DNA from: Strigamia acuminata
Lineage: Eukaryota > Arthropoda > Chilopoda > Geophilomorpha > Linotaeniidae
Direction: 5' to 3'
DNA: 64,000 bases
Assembly: GCA_949358305.1 (NCBI GenBank)
Contig: OX442319.1
Coordinates: 7,068,001-7,132,000, forward strand
Shown in pieces: positions 36,701 to 50,761 of this stretch (positions are counted from its first letter, which is position 1; each line of letters starts with the position of its first letter). The notes under the pieces are model-generated. The model was not told the origin of the DNA. It worked only from the letters and a program-made list of their open reading frames with translations, and ran no database searches. A program made the translations under genes and the position numbers.

Positions 36701-39700
36701 TTCAGAGACATTGGACTTGTGGTGTTTGTGCTAAGTCAACTGTGATGAGATCAAAAGTCTATTCTCCCAAATCATTGGTTGGATGTTTCTAAAACTTACA
36801 TTGGAGCCTTCTACTAAGGTTTAAACACTATTTCTGAACATTCAGAGACATTGGTCTTGTGGTGTTTGTGCTAAGTCAACTGTGATGAGATCAAAAGTCT
36901 ATTCTCCCAAATCATTGGTTGGATGTTTCTAAAACTTACATTGGAGCCTTCTACTAAGGTTTAAACACTATTTCTGAACATTCAGAGACATTGGTCTTGT
37001 GGTGTTTGTGCTAAGTCAACTGTGATGAGATCAAAAGTCTATTCTCCCAAATCATCGGTTGAATGTTTCTAAAACTTACATTGGAGCCTTCTACTAAGGT
37101 TTAAACACTATTTCTGAACATTCAGAGACATTGGTCTTGTGGTGTTTGTGCTAAGTCAACTGTGATGAGATCAAAAGTCTATTCTCCCAAATCATCGGTT
37201 AAATGTTTCTAAAACTTACATTGGAGCCTTCTACTAAGGTTTAAACACTATTTCTGAACATTCAGAGACATTGGTCTTGTGGTGTTTGTGCTAAGTCAAC
37301 TGTGATGAGATCAAAAGTCTATTCTCCCAAATCATTGGTTGGATGTTTCTAAAACTTACATTGGAGCCTTCTACTAAGGTTTAAACACTATTTCTGAACA
37401 TTCAGAGACATTGGTCTTGTGGTGTTTGTGCTAAGTCAACTGTGATGAGATCAAAAGTCTATTCTCCCAAATCATCGGTTGAATGTTTCTAAAACTTACA
37501 TTGGAGCCTTCTACTAAGGTTTAAACACTATTTCTGAACATTCAGAGACATTGGTCTTGTGGTGTTTGTGCTAAGTCAACTGTGATGGGATCAAAAGTCT
37601 ATTCTCCCAAATCATCGGTTAAATGTTATAAAACTTACATTGGAGCCTTCTACTAAGGTTTAAACACTATTTCTGAACATTCAGAGACATTGGTCTTGTG
37701 GTGTTTGTGCTAAGTCAACTGTGATGAGATCAAAAGTCTATTCTCCCAAATCATCGGTTGGATGTTTCTAAAACTTACATTGGAGCCTTCTACTAAGGTT
37801 TAAACACTATTTCTGAACATTCAGAGACATTGGTCTTGTGGTGTTTGTGCTAAGTCAACTGTGATGAGATCAAAAGTCTATTCTCCCAAATCATTGGTTG
37901 GATGTTTCTAAAACTTACATTGGAGCCTTCTACTAAGGTTTAAACACTATTTCTGAACATTCAGAGACATTGGTCTTGTGGTGTTTGTGCTAAGTCAACT
38001 GTGATGAGATCAAAAGTCTATTCTCCCAAATCATCGGTTGGATGTTTCTAAAACTTACATTGGAGCCTTCTACTAAGGTTTAAACACTATTTCTGAACAT
38101 TCAGAGACATTGGTCTTGTGGTGTTTGTGCTAAGTCAACTGTGATGAGATCAAAAGTCTATTCTCCCAAATCATTGGTTGGATGTTTCTAAAACTTACAT
38201 TGGAGCCTTCTACTAAGGTTTAAACACTATTTCTGAACATTCAGAGACATTGGTCTTGTGGTGTTTGTGCTAAGTCAACTGTGATGAGATCAAAAGTCTA
38301 TTCTCCCAAATCATCGGTTGGATGTTTCTAAAACTTACATTGGAGCCTTCTACTAAGGTTTAAACACTATTTCTGAACATTCAGAGACATTGGACTTGTG
38401 GTGTTTGTGCTAAGTCAACTGCGATGTGAAATGAGCTCAAAATTTTTTTTTCAAAATTTATTGCTTGGGTGTTGCTAAAACTTAGATTGAAGGCTTCTAC
38501 TAAGGTTTAAACACTATTTCTGAACATTCAGAGACATTGGTCTTGTGGTGTTTGTGCTAAGTCAACTGCGATGTGAAATGAGCTCAAAATTTTTTTCTTC
38601 AAAATTTAATGCTTGGGTGTTGCTAAAACTTATATTGAAGGCTTCTACTAAGGTTTAAACACTATTTCTGAACATACAGAGACATTGGACTTGTGGTGTT
38701 TGTGCTAAGTAACTGTGATGAGATCAAAAGTCTATTCTCCCAAATCATTGCTTGGATGTTGCTAAAACTTACATTGAAGGCTTCTACTAAGGTTTAAACA
38801 CTATTTCTGAACATTCAGAGACATTGGTCTTGTGGTGTTTGTGCTAAGTCAACTGTGATGAGATCAAAAGTCTATTCTCCCAAATCATCGGTTGGATGTT
38901 TCTAAAACTTACATTGGAGCCTTCTACTAAGGTTTAAACACTATTTCTGAACATTCAGAGACATTGGTCTTATGGTGTTTGTGCTAAGTCAACTATGATG
39001 AGATCAAAAATCTATTCTCCCAAATCATCGGTTGAATGTTTCTAAAACTTACATTGGAGCCTTCTACTAAGGTTTAAACACTATTTCTGAACATTCAGAG
39101 ACATTGGTCTTGTGGTGTTTGTGCTAAGTCAACTGTGATGAGATCAAAAGTCTATTCTCCCAAATCATCGGTTGGATGTTTCTAAAACTTACATTGGAGC
39201 CTTCTACTAAGGTTTAAACACTATTTCTGAACATTCAGAGACATTGGACTTGTGGTGTTTGTGCTAAGTCAACTGCGATGTGAAATGAGCTCAAAATTTT
39301 TTTTTCAAAATTTATTGCTTAGGTGTTGCTAAAACTTATATTGAAGGCTTCTACTAAGGTTTAAACACTATTTCTGAACATTCAGAGACATTGGTCTTGT
39401 GGTGTTTGTGCTAAGTCAACTGTGATGAGATCAAAAGTCTATTCTCCCAAATCATCGGTTGGATGTTTCTAAAACTTACATTGGAGCCTTCTACTAAGGT
39501 TTAAACACTATTTCTGAACATTCAGAGACATTGGACTTGTGGTGTTTGTGCTAAGTCAACTGCGATGTGAAATGAGCTCAAAATTTTTTTTTCAAAATTT
39601 ATTGCTTGGGTGTTGCTAAAACTTAGATTGAAGGCTTCTACTAAGGTTTAAACACTATTTCTGAACATTCAGAGACATTGGTCTTGTGGTGTTTGTGCTA

Positions 39701-41559
39701 AGTCAACTGCGATGTAAAATGAGCTCAAAATTTTTTTCTTCAAAATTTAATGCTTGGGTGTTGCTAAAACTTATATTGAAGGCTTCTACTAAGGTTTAAA
39801 CACTATTTCTGAACATACAGAGACATTGGACTTGTGGTGTTTGTGCTAAGTAACTGTGATGAGATCAAAAGTCTATTCTCCCAAATCATTGCTTGGATGT
39901 TGCTAAAACTTACATTGAAGGCTTCTACTAAGGTTTAAACACTATTTCTGAACATTCAGAGACATTGGACTTGTGGTGTTTGTGCTAAGTAACTGTGATG
40001 AGATCAAAAGTCTATTCTCCCAAATCATTGCTTGGATGTTGCTAAAACTTACATTGAAGGCTTCTACTAAGGTTTAAACACTATTTCTGAACATTCAGAG
40101 ACATTGGTCTTGTGGTGTTTGTGCTAAGTCAACTGTGATGAGATCAAAAGTCTATTCTCCCAAATCATCGGTTGGATGTTTCTAAAACTTACATTGGAGC
40201 CTTCTACTAAGGTTTAAACACTATTTCTGAACATTCAGAGACATTGGTCTTATGGTGTTTGTGCTAAGTCAACTATGATGAGATCAAAAGTCTATTCTCC
40301 CAAATCATCGGTTGGATGTTTCTAAAACTTACATTGGAGCCTTCTACTAAGGTTTAAACACTATTTCTGAACATTCAGAGACATTGGACTTGTGGTGTTT
40401 GTGCTAAGTCAACTGCGATGTGAAATGAACTCAAAATTTTTTTTTCAAAATTTATTGCTTAGGTGTTGCTAAAACTTATATTGAAGGCTTCTACTAAGGT
40501 TTAAACACTATTTCTGAACATTCAGAGACATTGGTCTTGTGGTGTTTGTGCTAAGTCAACTGTGATGAGATCAAAAGTCTATTCTCCCAAATCATCGGTT
40601 GGATGTTTCTAAAACTTACATTGGAGCCTTCTACTAAGGTTTAAACACTATTTCTGAACATTCAGAGACATTGGACTTGTGGTGTTTGTGCTAAGTCAAC
40701 TGCGATGTGAAATGAGCTCAAAATTTTTTTTTCAAAATTTATTGCTTGGGTGTTGCTAAAACTTAGATTGAAGGCTTCTACTAAGGTTTAAACACTATTT
40801 CTGAACATTCAGAGACATTGGTCTTGTGGTGTTTGTGCTAAGTCAACTGTGATGAGATCAAAAGTCTATTCTCCCAAATCATCGGTTGGATGTTTCTAAA
40901 ACTTACATTGGAGCCTTCTACTAAGGTTTAAACACTATTTCTGAACATTCAGAGACATTGGACTTGTGGTGTTTGTGCTAAGTCAACTGCGATGTGAAAT
41001 GAGCTCAAAATTTTTTTTTCAAAATTTATTGCTTGGGTGTTGCTAAAACTTAGATTGAAGGCTTCTACTAAGGTTTAAACACTATTTCTGAACATTCAGA
41101 GACATTGGTCTTGTGGTGTTTGTGCTAAGTCAACTGCGATGTAAAATGAGCTCAAAATTTTTTTCTTCAAAATTTAATGCTTGGGTGTTGCTAAAACTTA
41201 TATTGAAGGCTTCTACTAAGGTTTAAACACTATTTCTGAACATACAGAGACATTGGACTTGTGGTGTTTGTGCTAAGTAACTGTGATGAGATCAAAAGTC
41301 TATTCTCCCAAATCATTGCTTGGATGTTGCTAAAACTTACATTGAAGGCTTCTACTAAGGTTTAAACACTATTTCTGAACATTCAGAGACATTGGACTTG
41401 TGGTGTTTGTGCTAAGTAACTGTGATGAGATCAAAAGTCTATTCTCCCAAATCATTGCTTGGATGTTGCTAAAACTTACATTGAAGGCTTCTACTAAGGT
41501 TTAAACACTATTTCTGAACATTCAGAGACATTGGTCTTGTGGTGTTTGTGCTAAGTCAA

Positions 41560-44500
41560 CTGTGATGAGATCAAAAGTCTATTCTCCCAAATCATCGGTT
41601 GGATGTTTCTAAAACTTACATTGGAGCCTTCTACTAAGGTTTAAACACTATTTCTGAACATTCAGAGACATTGGTCTTATGGTGTTTGTGCTAAGTCAAC
41701 TATGATGAGATCAAAAGTCTATTCTCCCAAATCATCGGTTGGATGTTTCTAAAACTTACATTGGAGCCTTCTACTAAGGTTTAAACACTATTTCTGAACA
41801 TTCAGAGACATTGGACTTGTGGTGTTTGTGCTAAGTCAACTGCGATGTGAAATGAACTCAAAATTTTTTTTTCAAAATTTATTGCTTAGGTGTTGCTAAA
41901 ACTTATATTGAAGGCTTCTACTAAGGTTTAAACACTATTTCTGAACATTCAGAGACATTGGTCTTGTGGTGTTTGTGCTAAGTCAACTGTGATGAGATCA
42001 AAAGTCTATTCTCCCAAATCATAGGTTAAATGTTATAAAACTTACATTGGAGCCTTCTACTAAGGTTTAAACACTATTTCTGAACATTCAGAGACATTGG
42101 TCTTGTGGTGTTTGTGCTAAGTCAACTGTGATGAGATCAAAAGTCTATTCTCCCAAATCATCGGTTAAATGTTTCTAAAACTTACATTGGAGCCTTCTAC
42201 TAAGGTTTAAACACTATTTCTGAACATTCAGAGACATTGGTCTTATGGTGTTTGTGCTAAGTCAACTGCGATGTAAAATGAGCTCAAAATTTTTTTTTCA
42301 AAATTTATTGCTTAGGTGTTGCTAAAACTTATATTGAAGGCTTCTACTAAGGTTTAAACACTATTTCTGAACATTCAGAGACATTGGTCTTGTGGTGTTT
42401 GTGCTAAGTCAACTGTGATGAGATCAAAGTCTATTCTCCCAAATCATCGGTTGGATGTTTCTAAAACTTACATTGGAGCCTTCTACTAAGGTTTAAACAC
42501 TATTTCTGAACATTCAGAGACATTGGTCTTATGGTGTTTGTGCTAAGTCAACTGCGATGTAAAATGAGCTCAAAATTTTTTTTTCAAAATTTATTGCTTA
42601 GGTGTTGCTAAAACTTATATTGAAGGCTTCTACTAAGGTTTAAACACTATTTCTGAACATTCAGAGACATTGGTCTTGTGGTGTTTGTGCTAAGTCAACT
42701 GCGATGTAAAATGAGCTCAAAATTTTTTTTTCAAAATTTAATGCTTGGGTGTTGCTAAAACTTATATTGAAGGCTTCTACTAAGGTTTAAACACTATTTC
42801 TGAACATTCAGAGACATTGGACTTGTGGTGTTTGTGCTAAGTCAACTGTGATGAGATCAAAAGTCTATTCTCCCAAATCATTGGTTGGATGTTTCTAAAA
42901 CTTACATTGGAGCCTTCTACTAAGGTTTAAACACTATTTCTGAACATTCAGAGACATTGGTCTTGTGGTGTTTGTGCTAAGTCAACTGTGATGAGATCAA
43001 AAGTCTATTCTCCCAAATCATTGGTTGGATGTTTCTAAAACTTACATTGGAGCCTTCTACTAAGGTTTAAACACTATTTCTGAACATTCAGAGACATTGG
43101 TCTTGTGGTGTTTGTGCTAAGTCAACTGTGATGAGATCAAAAGTCTATTCTCCCAAATCATCGGTTGAATGTTTCTAAAACTTACATTGGAGCCTTCTAC
43201 TAAGGTTTAAACACTATTTCTGAACATTCAGAGACATTGGTCTTGTGGTGTTTGTGCTAAGTCAACTGTGATGAGATCAAAAGTCTATTCTCCCAAATCA
43301 TCGGTTAAATGTTTCTAAAACTTACATTGGAGCCTTCTACTAAGGTTTAAACACTATTTCTGAACATTCAGAGACATTGGTCTTGTGGTGTTTGTGCTAA
43401 GTCAACTGTGATGAGATCAAAAGTCTATTCTCCCAAATCATTGGTTGGATGTTTCTAAAACTTACATTGGAGCCTTCTACTAAGGTTTAAACACTATTTC
43501 TGAACATTCAGAGACATTGGTCTTGTGGTGTTTGTGCTAAGTCAACTGTGATGAGATCAAAAGTCTATTCTCCCAAATCATCGGTTGAATGTTTCTAAAA
43601 CTTACATTGGAGCCTTCTACTAAGGTTTAAACACTATTTCTGAACATTCAGAGACATTGGTCTTGTGGTGTTTGTGCTAAGTCAACTGTGATGAGATCAA
43701 AAGTCTATTCTCCCAAATCATTGGTTGGATGTTTCTAAAACTTACATTGGAGCCTTCTACTAAGGTTTAAACACTATTTCTGAACATTCAGAGACATTGG
43801 TCTTGTGGTGTTTGTGCTAAGTCAACTGTGATGAGATCAAAAGTCTATTCTCCCAAATCATCGGTTGAATGTTTCTAAAACTTACATTGGAGCCTTCTAC
43901 TAAGGTTTAAACACTATTTCTGAACATTCAGAGACATTGGTCTTGTGGTGTTTGTGCTAAGTCAACTGTGATGGGATCAAAAGTCTATTCTCCCAAATCA
44001 TCGGTTAAATGTTATAAAACTTACATTGGAGCCTTCTACTAAGGTTTAAACACTATTTCTGAACATTCAGAGACATTGGTCTTGTGGTGTTTGTGCTAAG
44101 TCAACTGTGATGAGATCAAAAGTCTATTCTCCCAAATCATCGGTTGGATGTTTCTAAAACTTACATTGGAGCCTTCTACTAAGGTTTAAACACTATTTCT
44201 GAACATTCAGAGACATTGGTCTTGTGGTGTTTGTGCTAAGTCAACTGTGATGAGATCAAAAGTCTATTCTCCCAAATCATTGGTTGGATGTTTCTAAAAC
44301 TTACATTGGAGCCTTCTACTAAGGTTTAAACACTATTTCTGAACATTCAGAGACATTGGTCTTGTGGTGTTTGTGCTAAGTCAACTGTGATGAGATCAAA
44401 AGTCTATTCTCCCAAATCATCGGTTGGATGTTTCTAAAACTTACATTGGAGCCTTCTACTAAGGTTTAAACACTATTTCTGAACATTCAGAGACATTGGT

Positions 44501-47500
44501 CTTGTGGTGTTTGTGCTAAGTCAACTGTGATGAGATCAAAAGTCTATTCTCCCAAATCATTGGTTGGATGTTTCTAAAACTTACATTGGAGCCTTCTACT
44601 AAGGTTTAAACACTATTTCTGAACATTCAGAGACATTGGTCTTGTGGTGTTTGTGCTAAGTCAACTGTGATGAGATCAAAAGTCTATTCTCCCAAATCAT
44701 CGGTTAAATGTTTCTAAAACTTACATTGGAGCCTTCTACTAAGGTTTAAACACTATTTCTGAACATTCAGAGACATTGGTCTTGTGGTGTTTGTGCTAAG
44801 TCAACTGTGATGAGATCAAAAGTCTATTCTCCCAAATCATCGGTTGGATGTTTCTAAAACTTACATTGGAGCCTTCTACTAAGGTTTAAACACTATTTCT
44901 GAACATTCAGAGACATTGGACTTGTGGTGTTTGTGCTAAGTCAACTGCGATGTGAAATGAGCTCAAAATTTTTTTTTCAAAATTTATTGCTTGGGTGTTG
45001 CTAAAACTTAGATTGAAGGCTTCTACTAAGGTTTAAACACTATTTCTGAACATTCAGAGACATTGGTCTTGTGGTGTTTGTGCTAAGTCAACTGCGATGT
45101 GAAATGAGCTCAAAATTTTTTTCTTCAAAATTTAATGCTTGGGTGTTGCTAAAACTTATATTGAAGGCTTCTACTAAGGTTTAAACACTATTTCTGAACA
45201 TACAGAGACATTGGACTTGTGGTGTTTGTGCTAAGTAACTGTGATGAGATCAAAAGTCTATTCTCCCAAATCATCGGTTGGATGTTTCTAAAACTTACAT
45301 TGGAGCCTTCTACTAAGGTTTAAACACTATTTCTGAACATTCAGAGACATTGGTCTTATGGTGTTTGTGCTAAGTCAACTATGATGAGATCAAAAGTCTA
45401 TTCTCCCAAATCATCGGTTGGATGTTTCTAAAACTTACATTGGAGCCTTCTACTAAGGTTTAAACACTATTTCTGAACATTCAGAGACATTGGACTTGTG
45501 GTGTTTGTGCTAAGTCAACTGCGATGTGAAATGAACTCAAAATTTTTTTTTCAAAATTTATTGCTTAGGTGTTGCTAAAACTTATATTGAAGGCTTCTAC
45601 TAAGGTTTAAACACTATTTCTGAACATTCAGAGACATTGGTCTTGTGGTGTTTGTGCTAAGTCAACTGTGATGAGATCAAAAGTCTATTCTCCCAAATCA
45701 TAGGTTAAATGTTATAAAACTTACATTGGAGCCTTCTACTAAGGTTTAAACACTATTTCTGAACATTCAGAGACATTGGTCTTGTGGTGTTTGTGCTAAG
45801 TCAACTGTGATGAGATCAAAAGTCTATTCTCCCAAATCATCGGTTAAATGTTTCTAAAACTTACATTGGAGCCTTCTACTAAGGTTTAAACACTATTTCT
45901 GAACATTCAGAGACATTGGTCTTATGGTGTTTGTGCTAAGTCAACTGCGATGTAAAATGAGCTCAAAATTTTTTTTTCAAAATTTATTGCTTAGGTGTTG
46001 CTAAAACTTATATTGAAGGCTTCTACTAAGGTTTAAACACTATTTCTGAACATTCAGAGACATTGGTCTTGTGGTGTTTGTGCTAAGTCAACTGTGATGA
46101 GATCAAAGTCTATTCTCCCAAATCATCGGTTGGATGTTTCTAAAACTTACATTGGAGCCTTCTACTAAGGTTTAAACACTATTTCTGAACATTCAGAGAC
46201 ATTGGTCTTATGGTGTTTGTGCTAAGTCAACTGCGATGTAAAATGAGCTCAAAATTTTTTTTTCAAAATTTATTGCTTAGGTGTTGCTAAAACTTATATT
46301 GAAGGCTTCTACTAAGGTTTAAACACTATTTCTGAACATTCAGAGACATTGGTCTTGTGGTGTTTGTGCTAAGTCAACTGCGATGTAAAATGAGCTCAAA
46401 ATTTTTTTTTCAAAATTTAATGCTTGGGTGTTGCTAAAACTTATATTGAAGGCTTCTACTAAGGTTTAAACACTATTTCTGAACATTCAGAGACATTGGA
46501 CTTGTGGTGTTTGTGCTAAGTCAACTGTGATGAGATCAAAAGTCTATTCTCCCAAATCATTGGTTGGATGTTTCTAAAACTTACATTGGAGCCTTCTACT
46601 AAGGTTTAAACACTATTTCTGAACATTCAGAGACATTGGTCTTGTGGTGTTTGTGCTAAGTCAACTGTGATGAGATCAAAAGTCTATTCTCCCAAATCAT
46701 TGGTTGGATGTTTCTAAAACTTACATTGGAGCCTTCTACTAAGGTTTAAACACTATTTCTGAACATTCAGAGACATTGGTCTTGTGGTGTTTGTGCTAAG
46801 TCAACTGTGATGAGATCAAAAGTCTATTCTCCCAAATCATCGGTTGAATGTTTCTAAAACTTACATTGGAGCCTTCTACTAAGGTTTAAACACTATTTCT
46901 GAACATTCAGAGACATTGGTCTTGTGGTGTTTGTGCTAAGTCAACTGTGATGAGATCAAAAGTCTATTCTCCCAAATCATCGGTTAAATGTTTCTAAAAC
47001 TTACATTGGAGCCTTCTACTAAGGTTTAAACACTATTTCTGAACATTCAGAGACATTGGTCTTGTGGTGTTTGTGCTAAGTCAACTGTGATGAGATCAAA
47101 AGTCTATTCTCCCAAATCATTGGTTGGATGTTTCTAAAACTTACATTGGAGCCTTCTACTAAGGTTTAAACACTATTTCTGAACATTCAGAGACATTGGT
47201 CTTGTGGTGTTTGTGCTAAGTCAACTGTGATGAGATCAAAAGTCTATTCTCCCAAATCATCGGTTGAATGTTTCTAAAACTTACATTGGAGCCTTCTACT
47301 AAGGTTTAAACACTATTTCTGAACATTCAGAGACATTGGTCTTGTGGTGTTTGTGCTAAGTCAACTGTGATGAGATCAAAAGTCTATTCTCCCAAATCAT
47401 TGGTTGGATGTTTCTAAAACTTACATTGGAGCCTTCTACTAAGGTTTAAACACTATTTCTGAACATTCAGAGACATTGGTCTTGTGGTGTTTGTGCTAAG

Positions 47501-48917
47501 TCAACTGTGATGAGATCAAAAGTCTATTCTCCCAAATCATCGGTTGAATGTTTCTAAAACTTACATTGGAGCCTTCTACTAAGGTTTAAACACTATTTCT
47601 GAACATTCAGAGACATTGGTCTTGTGGTGTTTGTGCTAAGTCAACTGTGATGGGATCAAAAGTCTATTCTCCCAAATCATCGGTTAAATGTTATAAAACT
47701 TACATTGGAGCCTTCTACTAAGGTTTAAACACTATTTCTGAACATTCAGAGACATTGGTCTTGTGGTGTTTGTGCTAAGTCAACTGTGATGAGATCAAAA
47801 GTCTATTCTCCCAAATCATCGGTTGGATGTTTCTAAAACTTACATTGGAGCCTTCTACTAAGGTTTAAACACTATTTCTGAACATTCAGAGACATTGGTC
47901 TTGTGGTGTTTGTGCTAAGTCAACTGTGATGAGATCAAAAGTCTATTCTCCCAAATCATTGGTTGGATGTTTCTAAAACTTACATTGGAGCCTTCTACTA
48001 AGGTTTAAACACTATTTCTGAACATTCAGAGACATTGGTCTTGTGGTGTTTGTGCTAAGTCAACTGTGATGAGATCAAAAGTCTATTCTCCCAAATCATC
48101 GGTTGGATGTTTCTAAAACTTACATTGGAGCCTTCTACTAAGGTTTAAACACTATTTCTGAACATTCAGAGACATTGGTCTTGTGGTGTTTGTGCTAAGT
48201 CAACTGTGATGAGATCAAAAGTCTATTCTCCCAAATCATTGGTTGGATGTTTCTAAAACTTACATTGGAGCCTTCTACTAAGGTTTAAACACTATTTCTG
48301 AACATTCAGAGACATTGGTCTTGTGGTGTTTGTGCTAAGTCAACTGTGATGAGATCAAAAGTCTATTCTCCCAAATCATCGGTTAAATGTTTCTAAAACT
48401 TACATTGGAGCCTTCTACTAAGGTTTAAACACTATTTCTGAACATTCAGAGACATTGGTCTTGTGGTGTTTGTGCTAAGTCAACTGTGATGAGATCAAAA
48501 GTCTATTCTCCCAAATCATCGGTTGGATGTTTCTAAAACTTACATTGGAGCCTTCTACTAAGGTTTAAACACTATTTCTGAACATTCAGAGACATTGGAC
48601 TTGTGGTGTTTGTGCTAAGTCAACTGCGATGTGAAATGAGCTCAAAATTTTTTTTTCAAAATTTATTGCTTGGGTGTTGCTAAAACTTAGATTGAAGGCT
48701 TCTACTAAGGTTTAAACACTATTTCTGAACATTCAGAGACATTGGTCTTGTGGTGTTTGTGCTAAGTCAACTGCGATGTGAAATGAGCTCAAAATTTTTT
48801 TCTTCAAAATTTAATGCTTGGGTGTTGCTAAAACTTATATTGAAGGCTTCTACTAAGGTTTAAACACTATTTCTGAACATACAGAGACATTGGACTTGTG
48901 GTGTTTGTGCTAAGTAA
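41560..48917. repeat. 3,679 bp tandem duplication with a visible joint
   Basis: ATAGGTT at 42021 and 45700, and GGGATC at 43973 and 47652, are both 3,679 bp apart. The unit starting near 45,227 begins as the 139 bp subtype (AAGTAACTG) but continues as the 140 bp subtype (ATCATCGGTTGG). The same 139 bp unit is intact near 48,915. The copies are therefore 41,560-45,238 and 45,239-48,917, joined by a crossover inside one unit. Confidence 0.8.
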
Positions 48918-49185
48918 CTGTGATGAGATCAAAAGTCTATTCTCCCAAATCATTGCTTGGATGTTGCTAAAACTTACATTGAAGGCTTCTACTAAGGTTT
49001 AAACACTATTTCTGAACATTCAGAGACATTGGTCTTGTGGTGTTTGTGCTAAGTCAACTGTGATGAGATCAAAAGTCTATTCTCCCAAATCATCGGTTGG
49101 ATGTTTCTAAAACTTACATTGGAGCCTTCTACTAAGGTTTAAACACTATTTCTGAACATTCAGAGACATTGGTCTTATGGTGTTT

Positions 49186-49189
49186 GTGC
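49186..49189. other. Target site duplication GTGC, left of element B
   Basis: GTGC precedes LTR base 49190 and is repeated at 58407-58410. BEL/Pao elements commonly make short duplications of about 4-6 bp. Confidence 0.85.
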
Positions 49190-50034
49190 TGTAGCAAACA
49201 ACCTTGGATCTCACAGGAAAAAACTGGCGAATTGGTCACCAAACTCTGGAAACCGCCCGAGACTGTATAGTGGTTGAAGAGACAAGTTGAAATCCTCTCT
49301 CTGAGCATAAGCCTAACTTGAAGAAGGGTTAGGCCTGACTGCATGAAACTAGGCCTGACTGCATTTAGATGAAGTGATTGGCAAAACCTCTTTAGCTGCT
49401 GGGTAGAAATTCCGTGCTCCCAGGGAGGAGGAGAGCAGGCAAAGCTCTCTACTCACAAGTCATCATGAATGTTGAAGTAAAAGAAACCCAGGAATAAATT
49501 ATCCAAAGAAGGAGGAAAAATAACAACTGGTTTTAATACTTAACAACTGATAACAACTGTTGCTTCTTTAGCAACCTACTCTTAACAACTGGTCACCTGA
49601 TTACAATAAATGTCAGTGACCAAACAATACAGATTTGAATAATAACAATAGTGCCGACAAGGTTTCCGTATATCTACAACAGATGTCAAACTTAACATAA
49701 ATAAAGACAAAACTTAACCTAACACCTTGATAACAGTATGACCTGTGCAAACAGCACTTCACTTAAACTTAACAAATAATTCAAAGGCTAAAACTAACAT
49801 TAGTTACACTCAAAACACAATGCTGAGCCCAAACCCAATCACCACCAAAAGAGGGCGCAACGTGTCACAGTTTTAACCCCTTAACAACCATGCAATAACA
49901 AAAGTAAAAGCTTAGATTAACATCAACTAATATTGGTAAATATACAAACAATAACTAGTAAATATTCCCTATGTCCAGGTTCCATTAAAACCCCAAAAGA
50001 AACAATGACAGGGCACCAGTGCAGCACCAAATCT

Positions 50035-50429
50035 AAGATGGCGACCATGCAACTGCTAAAATGACGTGAATGGAGCCAGACAAGGTCGCGGGCGACTCAC
50101 AGGCCTTCTCAACGATGGATCTGCGTCCTAGAACGGTCAGTACAACTTTCCCAGTGCTTGGACATTGAAACCCGACCGATTCAACTCATTTGCAGGACCC
50201 ATACGACCACGAGAGGCGTCGCAAGGCGTGCGCTCACGCCCGACGCTCGCAAACGCTCACAAACGATGTCCAACGTCCATCCAGCGACCCAAGACACCTG
50301 TGGACTACCTTAAACACCAATACAAGTTAGTATAAATTAAATTACCAGTGAAACAAGCACTAAAACTGCAATTGTGCTTATTTCAAGTTCTCCTGTTTCC
50401 CAGCTCACTTATGCTATGGCGGCCATCTT
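50035..50429. promoter_or_regulatory. YY1-like motifs in LTR B (left copy)
   Basis: AAGATGGCGACCAT (50035-50048) and ATGGCGGCCATCTT (50416-50429) contain the AAGATGGC or GCCATCTT core bound by YY1/Pho proteins in animals. The first recurs at 57680 in the right LTR. A related AAAATGGCGG lies at 3818 in element A. Regulatory use is inferred from the motif only. Confidence 0.4.
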
Positions 50430-50739
50430 GCCTATGCACGCCTATCTCTCTCACAAGTGAACTGGAAACAGGAGAAAACTTAAAAATACTAGAAATAACA
50501 CAAACAAGTGAAAAAGACACATAAAACAATGCCAAAAGACTAAAAACACAACTTCCAAACATTCCAGGTGTGGCAAGCGAAGTGACAACCCCCTTGAACT
50601 TCCAGGATCGTGACAACAAGGCAGCAAACCAACTGGACATGTCAGATAAGAGTTGCAAATCTATTCAAACTTGACAACAAAATTAAAAAGCCTTTTCTCT
50701 CTTTCAGAAAATAAACAACGTGAAATCTCCAGATCTTTT

Positions 50740-50761
50740 TGTTGCGTTCTTGCTCGCAACA
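50740..50761 (-). other. Terminal hairpin at the LTR B sense start (left copy)
   Basis: The first 22 sense bases are TGTTGCG, an 8-base spacer and CGCAACA, a perfect 7 bp inverted repeat. The same structure starts LTR A (5129-5150) and the right LTR B (58385-58406). LTR ends are bound by integrase, so this may be part of its recognition site. Confidence 0.65.

Larger units (their letters stand above)
6329..49189. repeat. Satellite array 1: ~140 bp unit, about 300 copies
   Basis: Head-to-tail repeats fill 42.9 kb with no gene. Subtype 1 is 140 bp (for example 6741-6880). Subtype 2 is 146-148 bp (7161-7307), with a different AT-rich half containing GAGCTCAAAATTT and a T-run. Subtype 3 is 139 bp (7456-7594), with the first half of type 1, a second half like type 2 and one C missing (AAGTAACTG). 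One half of the unit, from TTCTACTAAGG to TGTGCTAAGT, is nearly unchanged in all subtypes. It holds GTTTAAAC (6833-6840) and TCTGAACATTCAGA (6847-6860). Such arrays are typical of centromeric or other heterochromatic DNA; which applies here is unknown. The long regular spacing with no unique spacers rules out a CRISPR array. Confidence 0.97.
49190..50761 (-). repeat. 3' LTR of element B (1,572 bp)
   Basis: On the sense strand it begins TGTTGC and ends GCTACA. It contains two YY1-like sites (50035-50048, 50416-50429), a TGACGTG site near 50062 and a direct repeat of AGGCCTGACTGCAT near 49330-49363. The 91-codon frame at 50383-50658 and the 70-codon frame at 49132-49344 recur in the other LTR simply because the LTR is repeated, and they match nothing I know. 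Confidence 0.95.

Noticed and set aside
6329-49189. CRISPR-like array of regularly spaced repeats
   Set aside because: The whole ~140 bp unit repeats with no unique spacers, and the context is a eukaryotic satellite.
49132-49344. 70-71-codon frame at the LTR B end, repeated near 56774-56989
   Set aside because: It crosses the LTR border into unrelated flanks on each side, so it is a chance frame.
50383-50658. 91-codon frame in LTR B, repeated at 58028-58303
   Set aside because: It is conserved only because the two LTRs are the same sequence; no domain and no independent copy.
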